Part shown: positions 1 to 5,583 of the stretch, in pieces
Layout of the letters: every line of letters begins with the position of its first letter
Numbering within the stretch: the first letter of the stretch is position 1
Assembly: GCA_030432455.1 (NCBI GenBank)
Contig: JAUIHC010000222.1
Coordinates: 1 to 5,583, forward strand
Length of the DNA stretch: 5,583 nucleotides
Direction: 5' to 3'
Origin: Phycisphaerae bacterium
GTDB taxonomy: Bacteria; Planctomycetota; Phycisphaerae; Phycisphaerales; SM1A02
Notes under the pieces: model-generated
The model's input: the letters and a program-made list of their open reading frames with translations, nothing else
The model's database searches: none
What the model was told of the DNA's origin: nothing
Program-made: the position numbers and the translations under genes

Positions 1-25
1 CACCCTCCGGAGAACATGCGGAGTC

Positions 26-475
26 ATGACCGCCCGCGCCACCTCATCGATTCGACGCTGCAGCGTCCGCGTCGCCGTCGGAGCACTGCTTGCGGCGCAC
101 GCGATGCTCTCGGGGTGCGGTCCGGAACCGGCGTTCGTCCTCGACAGCGACGTGCCGGCACCGCAGGACGCCTCGGGGCGGGCGACCACCGGCATCTCGC
201 GTCGCGGCGCCGAGCTGATCGGGGTCGAGACCGTCTTCGCCGACGCCGTGGAGGATCCGCAGGCGTCGCTGGATCTGCTTCGGACCCGATTCCTCGCCGG
301 AGGCTGGTCGATCGACACCGCGGGGGCGACGGGATCGACCGCGACCGCGGTCTTCCGCAAGGACGATCGGCGGTGCCGGGTTCGGGTGGTGCGGAACGAT
401 CTCGACCCCGCGATGAGCCGGATCGCGTACCGCCTCGACACCATCGCCGTCGCGGCCGATTCCTCGGATGGCTGA
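26..475 (+). CDS. Small predicted lipoprotein encoded upstream of and overlapping murJ
   Basis: This is a 149-residue protein of unknown function. Residues 1-15 are Arg-rich (n-region), residues 16-28 are hydrophobic, and they are followed by a lipobox Leu28-Ser29-Gly30-Cys31. This predicts cleavage by signal peptidase II and lipid anchoring of Cys31, probably in the cell envelope. After a Pro/Asp-rich linker (about 32-55), residues 60-142 look like one small alpha/beta domain: a helix with LLRTRF near residue 88, then strands with GGWSID and CRVRVV. I recognise no catalytic motif. The ATG at 26 is chosen because it places the signal peptide correctly. Its ribosome-binding site is ambiguous: GGAG at 20-23 is too close and GGAGA at 9-13 rather far. 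The frame stays open to the left edge, so an upstream start cannot be excluded. The stop overlaps the murJ start by 8 bases, suggesting co-translation. The call of a real lipoprotein is fairly firm; the function is unknown. Confidence 0.8.
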   Translation: MTARATSSIRRCSVRVAVGALLAAHAMLSGCGPEPAFVLDSDVPAPQDASGRATTGISRRGAELIGVETVFADAVEDPQASLDLLRTRFLAGGWSIDTAGATGSTATAVFRKDDRRCRVRVVRNDLDPAMSRIAYRLDTIAVAADSSDG

Positions 476-2078
476 GAGCGGGCCCACGCGTCGAGGGTTC
501 GAGCGGCACGCGCTCACCGTGACGCTGCTCACCGGGGCGAGTCGCTTCGGAGGACTCGCTCGCGAGGCGTGCTTCAGCCGGCTCATCGGACTCACCGAGG
601 TCGCGAGCGCCTTCGGGTTCGCCTTCCAGATCCCCAACCTGTTCCGACGACTCTTCGGCGAGGGCGCCCTCTCCGCGGCGCTCGTACCCGAGCAGTCGCG
701 ACTCGAACATCGCCGTCCGGATGCCGCCCGACGCCTGGCGGCGAGCGTGCTGTCGTGGCTCGCCCTGCTGCTCGGATCCGTCGTGGTCCTGGCGGAGGTC
801 GCGCTCCAGCTGCTTCCCGCGGAGTTCGCGACGCCCGGCCTGCGACTGCTCGCCATCACGCTCCCGTACATGCCGCTGGTCTGCATCACGGCCATCGCCG
901 GGGCCGTCCTGCAGGTCCGGGGTCGATTCGGACCCGCGGCCGCGGCGCCGATCCTGCTGAACGCCTCGCTGGTCGTGGCGGTCGCGATCGCGTGGTGGAG
1001 GGGCGGCGGAACGCCGGTCGGCGAGGACACCATCGGGATCGTCGCCTGGGGCGTGGTGGTCGCAGGCGTGCTGCAGGCGGCGTGGACGCTCGTCGAACTC
1101 CACCGGACGCGTCCGGCCCCGACCGATGCCGATCCCGCCCGCACGCGTCGCCGGGTGCGACTCGCCCAGCGGCGGGTGCTTCGTCAGTCGATTCCGATGA
1201 TGCTCGGTCTCGGCGTGCTCCAACTGAACACCTTCCTCGACGGACTCGTCGCCAGCTGGCCGACGGTGGTCGGGCCGACGATCCTCGGGCGTCCGTATCC
1301 GCTCGACGTCGATGCGATGGCGACCCTGACCTACGCCGCGCGACTCTACGAGTTCCCGCTCGGCGTCTTCGGCATCGCGATCGCCACCGCGATCTTCCCG
1401 CAGCTCGCCCGCGAGGTCGGCGATCCTGGTCGATTCGCCGCGACGATCCGACGCGGTCTTCGCCTCGGCCTCTTCATCGGCATCCCGGCGAGCGTCGGCG
1501 TGATCCTCGTGCGACGGCCGCTGGTGACCGTGGTTCTCGAGGGCGGGGCGTTCGGAGGATCGGACTCCGAGCGGGTCGCGGTCGTCCTCCTCGCCTACGC
1601 GACCGCGATCTGGAGCTATTCGACCACGCATCTCCTCGTGCGGGCCTTCTACGCGCGACGCGAGCCGATGACCGCGGTGCGGGTCGCGATGGCGATCGTG
1701 GCCCTCAACCTCACCCTCAATCTCGGGTTCGTCTTCGGCACCGGACTCGGGGTCGCGGGGCTCGCGTGGAGCACGGCGATCTGCTCGGTGATCCAGACCG
1801 GCGTGCTCGCCCGACTGCTGGCGGGGCGGGCGGGCGCGCTGTTCGACGCCGCGGTGCGGGAATCGATCGTCCGCACGCTCGCGGCGACGATGGTCATGGG
1901 CGTGGTGGTCTGGACGCTGCTCGCGGTCGTGCCGTTCGAGCGGATCGGCGGGGCGTGGACGTCCTCGCTCGTGGCGCTGGTCGTCGCGTCCGCCGCCGGG
2001 GCGGCGGTGCACGCCTCGATCGCCCGGGCGTGGCGGATGCCGGAACTCGGCTGGGCGCTCGGTCGCGATCGCGGGTGA
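468..2078 (+). CDS. murJ: Lipid II flippase MurJ (MviN family)
   Basis: The product has 536 residues, slightly longer than the roughly 510 of E. coli MurJ. It should move lipid-linked peptidoglycan precursor (lipid II) across the inner membrane. The N-terminus carries the family signature: SRFGGLAREA (25-34) followed by FQIPNLFRRLFGEGAL (53-68). Arg26, Arg32 and Arg60 align with the essential E. coli Arg18, Arg24 and Arg52, and Arg292 in YAARLYEFP aligns with Arg270. The C-terminal half has the family stretch RAFYARREPMTAVRVA. Many hydrophobic helices are visible, for example at about 94-116, 125-148, 162-179 and 189-208, in keeping with a 14-helix MOP-superfamily transporter. Two acidic positions are changed: E. 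coli Asp39 corresponds to Ser47 and Asp269 to Ala291. The loop between residues 258 and 292 is about 14 residues longer than in E. coli. The ATG at 468 lies inside the end of the lipoprotein gene, so translation is probably coupled. Family assignment is firm. Confidence 0.95.
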   Translation: MAESGPTRRGFERHALTVTLLTGASRFGGLAREACFSRLIGLTEVASAFGFAFQIPNLFRRLFGEGALSAALVPEQSRLEHRRPDAARRLAASVLSWLALLLGSVVVLAEVALQLLPAEFATPGLRLLAITLPYMPLVCITAIAGAVLQVRGRFGPAAAAPILLNASLVVAVAIAWWRGGGTPVGEDTIGIVAWGVVVAGVLQAAWTLVELHRTRPAPTDADPARTRRRVRLAQRRVLRQSIPMMLGLGVLQLNTFLDGLVASWPTVVGPTILGRPYPLDVDAMATLTYAARLYEFPLGVFGIAIATAIFPQLAREVGDPGRFAATIRRGLRLGLFIGIPASVGVILVRRPLVTVVLEGGAFGGSDSERVAVVLLAYATAIWSYSTTHLLVRAFYARREPMTAVRVAMAIVALNLTLNLGFVFGTGLGVAGLAWSTAICSVIQTGVLARLLAGRAGALFDAAVRESIVRTLAATMVMGVVVWTLLAVVPFERIGGAWTSSLVALVVASAAGAAVHASIARAWRMPELGWALGRDRG

Positions 2079-2081
2079 GTC

Positions 2082-3392
2082 TCAGGAGTCCGAGGGCACG
2101 ATCCGCCAGTCGGCGCCGTCGCGCTCGACCCGGCGGTAGAGCGTGTCCCGCTCGACGGGTTCGCACCCGGCCTCGATCGCGGCCCGCCGCAGGTCCGTGA
2201 CCGTGGTCTCCTGATGCGTGCTCGCGCCGCCGAGGTGCGTGATGTCGTACCAGACGACCGTGCCGTCGAGGTCATCGGCCCCCGCGTCGAGCATGAGCTG
2301 GGCCATCCCGAGGGTCTGCATGATCCAGAACGCCTTCACATGCGGGATGTTGTCGAGCATCAGACGGGCGATGGCGATGGTCCGCAGGTTCTCCAGTCCG
2401 GTCGGTCCGGGCAGCGCCTCGAGGCCGCTGGCGTCGGGGAAGAACGGCAGCGGGATGATCGTCTGGAAGTAGCCGGTCTTCAGGCCGTCCTGACCCGGCA
2501 TCGGCAGTCGGTGTCCCGGATACGACTCGTCGGGGCCCCCGAGAACCACCTCGCCCTCCGCGGCCCGCGCGATGCCCTGAGCCTCGGCCCAGGTCGCGAG
2601 GGTCCGATCCTGCTGACGCCGCAGCAGGTCCATGTGGACGAGCCGCTCCGGTCGTCCCTCGACATGGCCGTAGAGCATCGTGGCGTTCGAGTTCAGGCCC
2701 AGCTCGTGGGCCGCGCGATGGACGTCGAGCCACTGGTCGCCGCGGATCTTGCCCTTCCACGCCTCGTCGTGGGCGCGATCGTCGAAGACCTCCGCCCCGC
2801 CGCCCGGAAGCGATCCGAGTCCGGCGTCGCGAAGGTCGCGGAGGACCGCCTTGATGCCCTCGTAGCCATCCTTGCCCCGCTTGGAGATCCGCTGGAGGTG
2901 CACGATCTCGACCGCGGTGAACGCCTTGAGGTGAAGTCGCGGGGCCGCGTCGCGGATGGTCGAGAGCATCGTGGTGTAGTGCTCGAACGGCAGCCACGGA
3001 TGCAGACCGCCGACCACATGCAGTTCCGTGGCCCCGGCGTTCTGGGCCTCGACCGCGGCGTCGCGGACCTCCTCGACGTTCATCTCGTACGCCCCGTCCT
3101 GCCCGCGCTTGCGGTGGAAGGCGCAGAACGAGCAGCTCAGGGCGCAGACGTTCGAATAGTTCACGTGCCGGTTGACGTTGTAGTACGCCAGACGCCCGTG
3201 CATCCGGCGACGGACCAGATCCGCGAGGCGGCAGACCGCATGGACGTCGGGCGTGGCGTAGAGCACCGCCCCCTCCTCGAGCGAGAGTCGTCGGCCCTCG
3301 AGGACCTTGGCGGCGATCGGTTCCAGCGCGGGGTCGGTCACGCGGAGCGAGCGGGGGGTGGCGACGGCGTCGGCGGGAGACATGTGCGGCAT
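2082..3392 (-). CDS. mqnE: Aminofutalosine synthase MqnE (radical SAM, menaquinone futalosine pathway)
   Basis: The product has 436 residues, longer than the roughly 370-390 usual for the family. MqnE uses a [4Fe-4S] cluster and S-adenosylmethionine to join the adenosyl radical to 3-[(1-carboxyvinyl)oxy]benzoate, giving aminofutalosine. The cluster motif CxxxCxxC is Cys83, Cys87 and Cys90 in NVCALSCSFCAF, preceded by NVNRHVNYS. Other family blocks are GGLHPWLPFEHY (128-139), LKAFTAVEI (155-163), SLPGGGAEVF (194-203), NATMLYGHVE (236-245), RLMLDNIPHVKAFW (343-356), GADDLDGTVV (371-380) and PVERDTLYRR near the end. These favour MqnE over the related MqnC. Between QDRT (261-264) and GYFQTIIPLPFF (307-318) lie about 42 extra residues where family members usually run straight on. 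The ATG at 3392 is used; an ATG at 3383 is equally possible, and neither has a clear Shine-Dalgarno sequence. The gene converges on murJ with 3 bases between stop codons and diverges from the coiled-coil gene. Confidence 0.93.
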   Translation of the reverse strand: MPHMSPADAVATPRSLRVTDPALEPIAAKVLEGRRLSLEEGAVLYATPDVHAVCRLADLVRRRMHGRLAYYNVNRHVNYSNVCALSCSFCAFHRKRGQDGAYEMNVEEVRDAAVEAQNAGATELHVVGGLHPWLPFEHYTTMLSTIRDAAPRLHLKAFTAVEIVHLQRISKRGKDGYEGIKAVLRDLRDAGLGSLPGGGAEVFDDRAHDEAWKGKIRGDQWLDVHRAAHELGLNSNATMLYGHVEGRPERLVHMDLLRRQQDRTLATWAEAQGIARAAEGEVVLGGPDESYPGHRLPMPGQDGLKTGYFQTIIPLPFFPDASGLEALPGPTGLENLRTIAIARLMLDNIPHVKAFWIMQTLGMAQLMLDAGADDLDGTVVWYDITHLGGASTHQETTVTDLRRAAIEAGCEPVERDTLYRRVERDGADWRIVPSDS

Positions 3393-3412
3393 CGTAGAGG
3401 GTTCGCCGGAAG

Positions 3413-3449
3413 GATCAGGCGGATTCCCCGTCGGTTCTGGGACCTGATC
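3413..3449 (-). promoter_or_regulatory. Inverted repeat in the presumed leader of mqnE
   Basis: GATCAGG at 3413-3419 is exactly complementary to CCTGATC at 3443-3449. Inside it, TCCC at 3425-3428 pairs with GGGA at 3439-3442, leaving a 5-base bulge (3420-3424) and a 10-base loop (3429-3438). The structure ends 20 bases upstream of the mqnE ATG at 3392. It could be an RNA hairpin in the mqnE leader or a DNA operator between the divergent genes. A 7-base arm with a 23-base gap is not far beyond chance in a GC-rich stretch of this length, so the call is tentative. Confidence 0.3.
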
Positions 3450-3583
3450 TCATCGGGACGATGTCCTTCCCGGACGCTCTGTCCGCTCCCCGGGCAGGTC
3501 TGCTGCAGTCGGTCCCCGGTCGTGCCGATGCGATTCTCTGCGAGGACGGCTCCGTGGGTGAGTCGAGGGATCTCGCGTGGACC

Positions 3584-3599
3584 GGGCGTCTGGACGCCC
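3584..3599. promoter_or_regulatory. 16-base near-perfect dyad upstream of the coiled-coil gene
   Basis: The arms GGGCGTC (3584-3590) and GACGCCC (3593-3599) are exact inverted copies around a central TG. The dyad lies 45 bases upstream of the ATG at 3645, in the region shared by the divergent mqnE promoter. Its position and symmetry suit an operator for a dimeric regulator. As RNA it would give a 6-base-pair stem with a CTGG tetraloop. No run of T follows on either strand, so it is not a rho-independent terminator. I see no second copy in the window. Confidence 0.35.
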
Positions 3600-3634
3600 C
3601 AAGGCCGGTCTGGTGTCGGGGCGACCAGCCGGAC

Positions 3635-3638
3635 GGAG
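3635..3638 (+). promoter_or_regulatory. Ribosome-binding site that fixes the start of the coiled-coil gene
   Basis: GGAG sits 6 bases before the ATG at 3645, a good Shine-Dalgarno spacing. Two other in-frame ATGs are less likely. The one at 3528 would add 39 codons, lacks a visible ribosome-binding site, and its extension is rich in Trp, Gly and Pro with weak G/C preference at third positions. The one at 3675 has GAGG almost touching it. Confidence 0.6.
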
Positions 3639-3644
3639 CGCGAC

Positions 3645-5583
3645 ATGCACGAGGAACCACAACAGGTGTCGAGGATGGACGAACGGACCGATGTCGAGGC
3701 GGGCCCGACCGCCACGAGCGGCGACGTGCTCTCGCTCATCGCCGACGTCGAGCGTCACCTCGACCGCATCCGGAACGTCCAGAACCGACAGGAGTCGGAG
3801 TTCGCCGATCTGGCGGAGCGGCAGCGGCGGATCGCCGCCGCCGAGTCGTCGCTGGAGACGCGGCGGGCCGAGCTCGACGAGCTGGCCGGCCGGCTCGGCG
3901 AGGCTCAGGCGGCCAACGACGCGGCTCGCGCCGCGGCCGCCCGCGAGCGGGACGAACTCTCCGCCCGAGAGACAGCGTTCCGCGCCGAGTGCGACGCCCT
4001 GTCCGCCGCCAGGGCGGAACTCGACGGGGTGCGCGAGACGCTCGACGCCCGGTGGCGGGAGATCGACGAGCAGTCCGAGACCATCGCCCGTCAGGACGCC
4101 GCGATCCGGGAGCGGGTCGAGGCCCTGGCCAGACGCGAGCAGGAGCTCGTCGATCGGGTCGAGGCTGCGGATGCCGCCCGAGCCGACGCCGAGGCCGCCC
4201 TGACGACCGCCACCGAGGAACTCGCCGCCCGCGATCGGACGCTGGCGGAACTCAACGAGCGATACGCCGCGCTGGTCGCCGAGCACGACGCTCGCTCGCA
4301 GGCCCTGAACGAGGCGATTCGCGTCCGCGACGAGTCGGTCGAGGCGATGCGGGTGGCGACCGAGCGACACGAGGGCGAGATGGCCTCGGCTCACGAGTCC
4401 ACGCGTCGTCATCGCGAGGCGCTCGAGGAGGTCGGTCGCCGGCTCGAGCAGACCCAGTCGGAGGCCGAGGCGATGCGGTCGGATCTGGCCGCCGCCATCG
4501 AGCGGGCCGCCGAGGCGGAGTCGGCCGGTCGCACCGCGGAGGAGACCCGGCAGGCCCTGGTCCAGACCATCGCGGGCCTGGAGGCCCGATGCGGGGAACT
4601 GGAGGGCGAACTGGCCGCCCGCGATGCGTCGTTCGCGGAACTGCAGGGCGCGATCGCGTCACTCGAACAGGCGATCGCCGAGCGGGACGCCCGACTCGCC
4701 GATCAGCAGTCCACGGTCGCCGAAGCCACGGCCCGGGCCGAGGCGTCCGAGGAGGCGATGGCGGCCGCTCGATCGAGAATCGAGGAACTCGAGGTTCGGA
4801 CCGAGCAGGATCAGCGACAACTGAGACTCGCCGGTGAGAAGCTCACCGACCTTGCCCGGGTCGTGGCCGAGCAGGCGCCGCGGCTCGAACGCGGTGCGGA
4901 GGCGATGGCCCTCGTCGGTGAACTCGAGGCCGAGATCGAGCGGCTGCGACATGCCGCAGCCGCCGCGTCCGGTGCCGATGTCGAGGCGATCCGAGCGCCG
5001 TTGGAGGCTCGGATCGTCGAGCTCGAGCAGGCGCTGGAGGCGGCCAGGGCGGGAGCATCGAGTCAGTCCATGATCGACGAGGTGGTGGCGGAGGCCACCG
5101 CACCCTTCGTCGCCCGAATCGCCGATCTCGAATCGGCCCTCGAGGCGGCCCGGCGATCCGGCGGCGAGGTCGATGCCGAGGCGCTGGCCGCGGCGGTCGC
5201 CGAGGCCCGGGCGCCGCTCGACGCGCGGATCGCGGAACTGGAGTCGGCGGCTCGGGATGGTGATCCCGCGACGATCGAGGCGGCGGTCGAGGCCGCGACC
5301 GCGACGCTGCGGGCGGAACTTGAGCAGGCGAGGGCCGCCGGAGCGGACGAGGCCGTGCCTCGCGCGAAGTACGACGATCTCAAGGCGAAGTGCCGACGCG
5401 CGGAGCGTCGCAGCGACGAACTCGAGACGGCGCTCTCGCTCGCCAACGACCGCGGTCAGGCCCAGGAGATGGCGAAGCGACTCCGGACGAAGGCCGAGCG
5501 GATCGGCTACTTCGCGAAGCATCTGGAGCGTCGCAAGGCACGTCTGGCGGCGATCCGCGTCGCGATGCGGCGGCGGGAGACGG
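3645..5583 (+). CDS. Long Ala/Glu/Arg-rich coiled-coil protein, 3' end outside the window
   Basis: The frame runs for 646 complete codons without a stop and leaves the window at its right edge, so the protein is C-terminally incomplete here. I do not recognise a named family. There is no signal peptide, membrane helix or nucleotide-binding motif in the visible part, so it is probably cytoplasmic or peripheral. After a polar N-terminus (1-27), residues about 28-440 are almost continuous heptad-like helix rich in Ala, Glu, Arg and Leu, with one Trp (137) and Cys only at 116, 316 and 583. Two segments beginning ELAARD at 192 and 322 resemble each other over about 30 residues. Residues 444-566 form four imperfect repeats, three of them carrying an Ala-Pro pair. 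Residues 571-646 are strongly basic and include a second helical stretch with AKRLRTKAERIGYFAKHLERRKARL. A structural, scaffold or chromosome- or division-associated role is possible, but composition alone does not establish it. The reading frame is secure; the function is unknown. Confidence 0.85.
   Translation, partial: MHEEPQQVSRMDERTDVEAGPTATSGDVLSLIADVERHLDRIRNVQNRQESEFADLAERQRRIAAAESSLETRRAELDELAGRLGEAQAANDAARAAAARERDELSARETAFRAECDALSAARAELDGVRETLDARWREIDEQSETIARQDAAIRERVEALARREQELVDRVEAADAARADAEAALTTATEELAARDRTLAELNERYAALVAEHDARSQALNEAIRVRDESVEAMRVATERHEGEMASAHESTRRHREALEEVGRRLEQTQSEAEAMRSDLAAAIERAAEAESAGRTAEETRQALVQTIAGLEARCGELEGELAARDASFAELQGAIASLEQAIAERDARLADQQSTVAEATARAEASEEAMAAARSRIEELEVRTEQDQRQLRLAGEKLTDLARVVAEQAPRLERGAEAMALVGELEAEIERLRHAAAAASGADVEAIRAPLEARIVELEQALEAARAGASSQSMIDEVVAEATAPFVARIADLESALEAARRSGGEVDAEALAAAVAEARAPLDARIAELESAARDGDPATIEAAVEAATATLRAELEQARAAGADEAVPRAKYDDLKAKCRRAERRSDELETALSLANDRGQAQEMAKRLRTKAERIGYFAKHLERRKARLAAIRVAMRRRET
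4974..5342 (+). repeat. Four imperfect repeats of about 30-37 residues inside the coiled-coil protein
   Basis: Residues 444-566 contain four copies of a pattern: a short helix, then Ala-Pro, then Leu/Phe-x-Ala-Arg-Ile-x-x-Leu-Glu, then an Ala/Arg run ending near Gly. The Ala-Pro pairs lie at 451-452, 486-487 and 523-524. The fourth copy has Ala-Thr at 553-554 and a weaker match (ATLRAELEQARAAG). The spacing is therefore 35, 37 and 30 residues. The DNA is not identical between copies, so this is old duplication or convergent selection and not a recent tandem repeat. Confidence 0.6.

Noticed and set aside
16..522. Alternative frame starting at ATG 16, with GGAGA just upstream
   Set aside because: The product is Arg-rich without a recognisable domain, whereas the frame starting at 26 encodes a well-formed lipoprotein signal and overlaps murJ neatly.
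24..2012. Stop-free antisense frame of 662 codons across the lipoprotein and murJ genes
   Set aside because: Its product is an Arg/Asp/Glu/Pro-rich string with no domain, and it lies opposite a clear murJ. Long antisense frames arise in GC-rich genes because stop codons are rare there.
3393..3644. Possible sigma-70 promoters, small RNA or small gene in the divergent intergenic region
   Set aside because: I found no convincing -35/-10 pair, T-run terminator or short gene with a ribosome-binding site. Only the two inverted repeats stand out.
3461..4837. Plus-strand frame of 458 codons starting at an ATG in the intergenic region
   Set aside because: The protein is Arg/Gly-rich low-complexity sequence and most of it overlaps the coiled-coil gene in another frame that has better codon use, a ribosome-binding site and heptad structure.
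4659..5522. Minus-strand frames opposite the coiled-coil gene
   Set aside because: They mirror the biased codons of the sense gene, giving Leu/Arg/Gly-rich products without motifs. No ribosome-binding site or intergenic context supports them.
1..5583. Mobile element, CRISPR array, tRNA, rRNA or toxin-antitoxin/defence genes
   Set aside because: There are no direct repeats with spacers, terminal inverted repeats, transposase or nuclease motifs, or tRNA-like folds that I could see. Base composition and codon use look uniform across the window.

Overview
The window is very GC-rich (about 70 %, judged by eye), with strong G/C preference at third codon positions. It encodes MurJ, so the cell makes peptidoglycan, and an MqnE-type radical SAM enzyme, so it probably makes menaquinone by the futalosine route. 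Together with the style of the proteins (an Arg/Ala/Glu-rich giant coiled coil and a small lipoprotein beside murJ) this suggests a high-GC bacterium such as a planctomycete of the Phycisphaerae type. That placement is an inference from gene content and was not tested.

Layout. Bases 26-475 (+) encode a small predicted lipoprotein. Its stop codon overlaps the start of murJ (468-2078, +), the lipid II flippase. Three bases after the murJ stop, the convergent gene mqnE (2082-3392, -) ends; it encodes aminofutalosine synthase and carries an unusual insertion of about 42 residues. A 252-base divergent intergenic stretch (3393-3644) holds two inverted repeats but no obvious sigma-70 promoter. From 3645 to the right edge runs one uninterrupted + strand reading frame of at least 646 codons with no stop in the window. 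It encodes a long, Ala/Glu/Arg-rich, soluble coiled-coil protein with four imperfect repeats, three of them marked by an Ala-Pro pair, near its visible end and a strongly basic tail.

How the genes relate. The lipoprotein and MurJ look translationally coupled and may both serve the cell envelope. MqnE belongs to respiratory quinone synthesis and has no other pathway gene beside it here. The coiled-coil gene is transcribed away from mqnE and may share a regulatory region with it. Nothing in the window resembles a mobile element, CRISPR array, tRNA, rRNA or defence system. The least explained items are the coiled-coil protein, the insertion in MqnE, and the loss of two charged MurJ positions.
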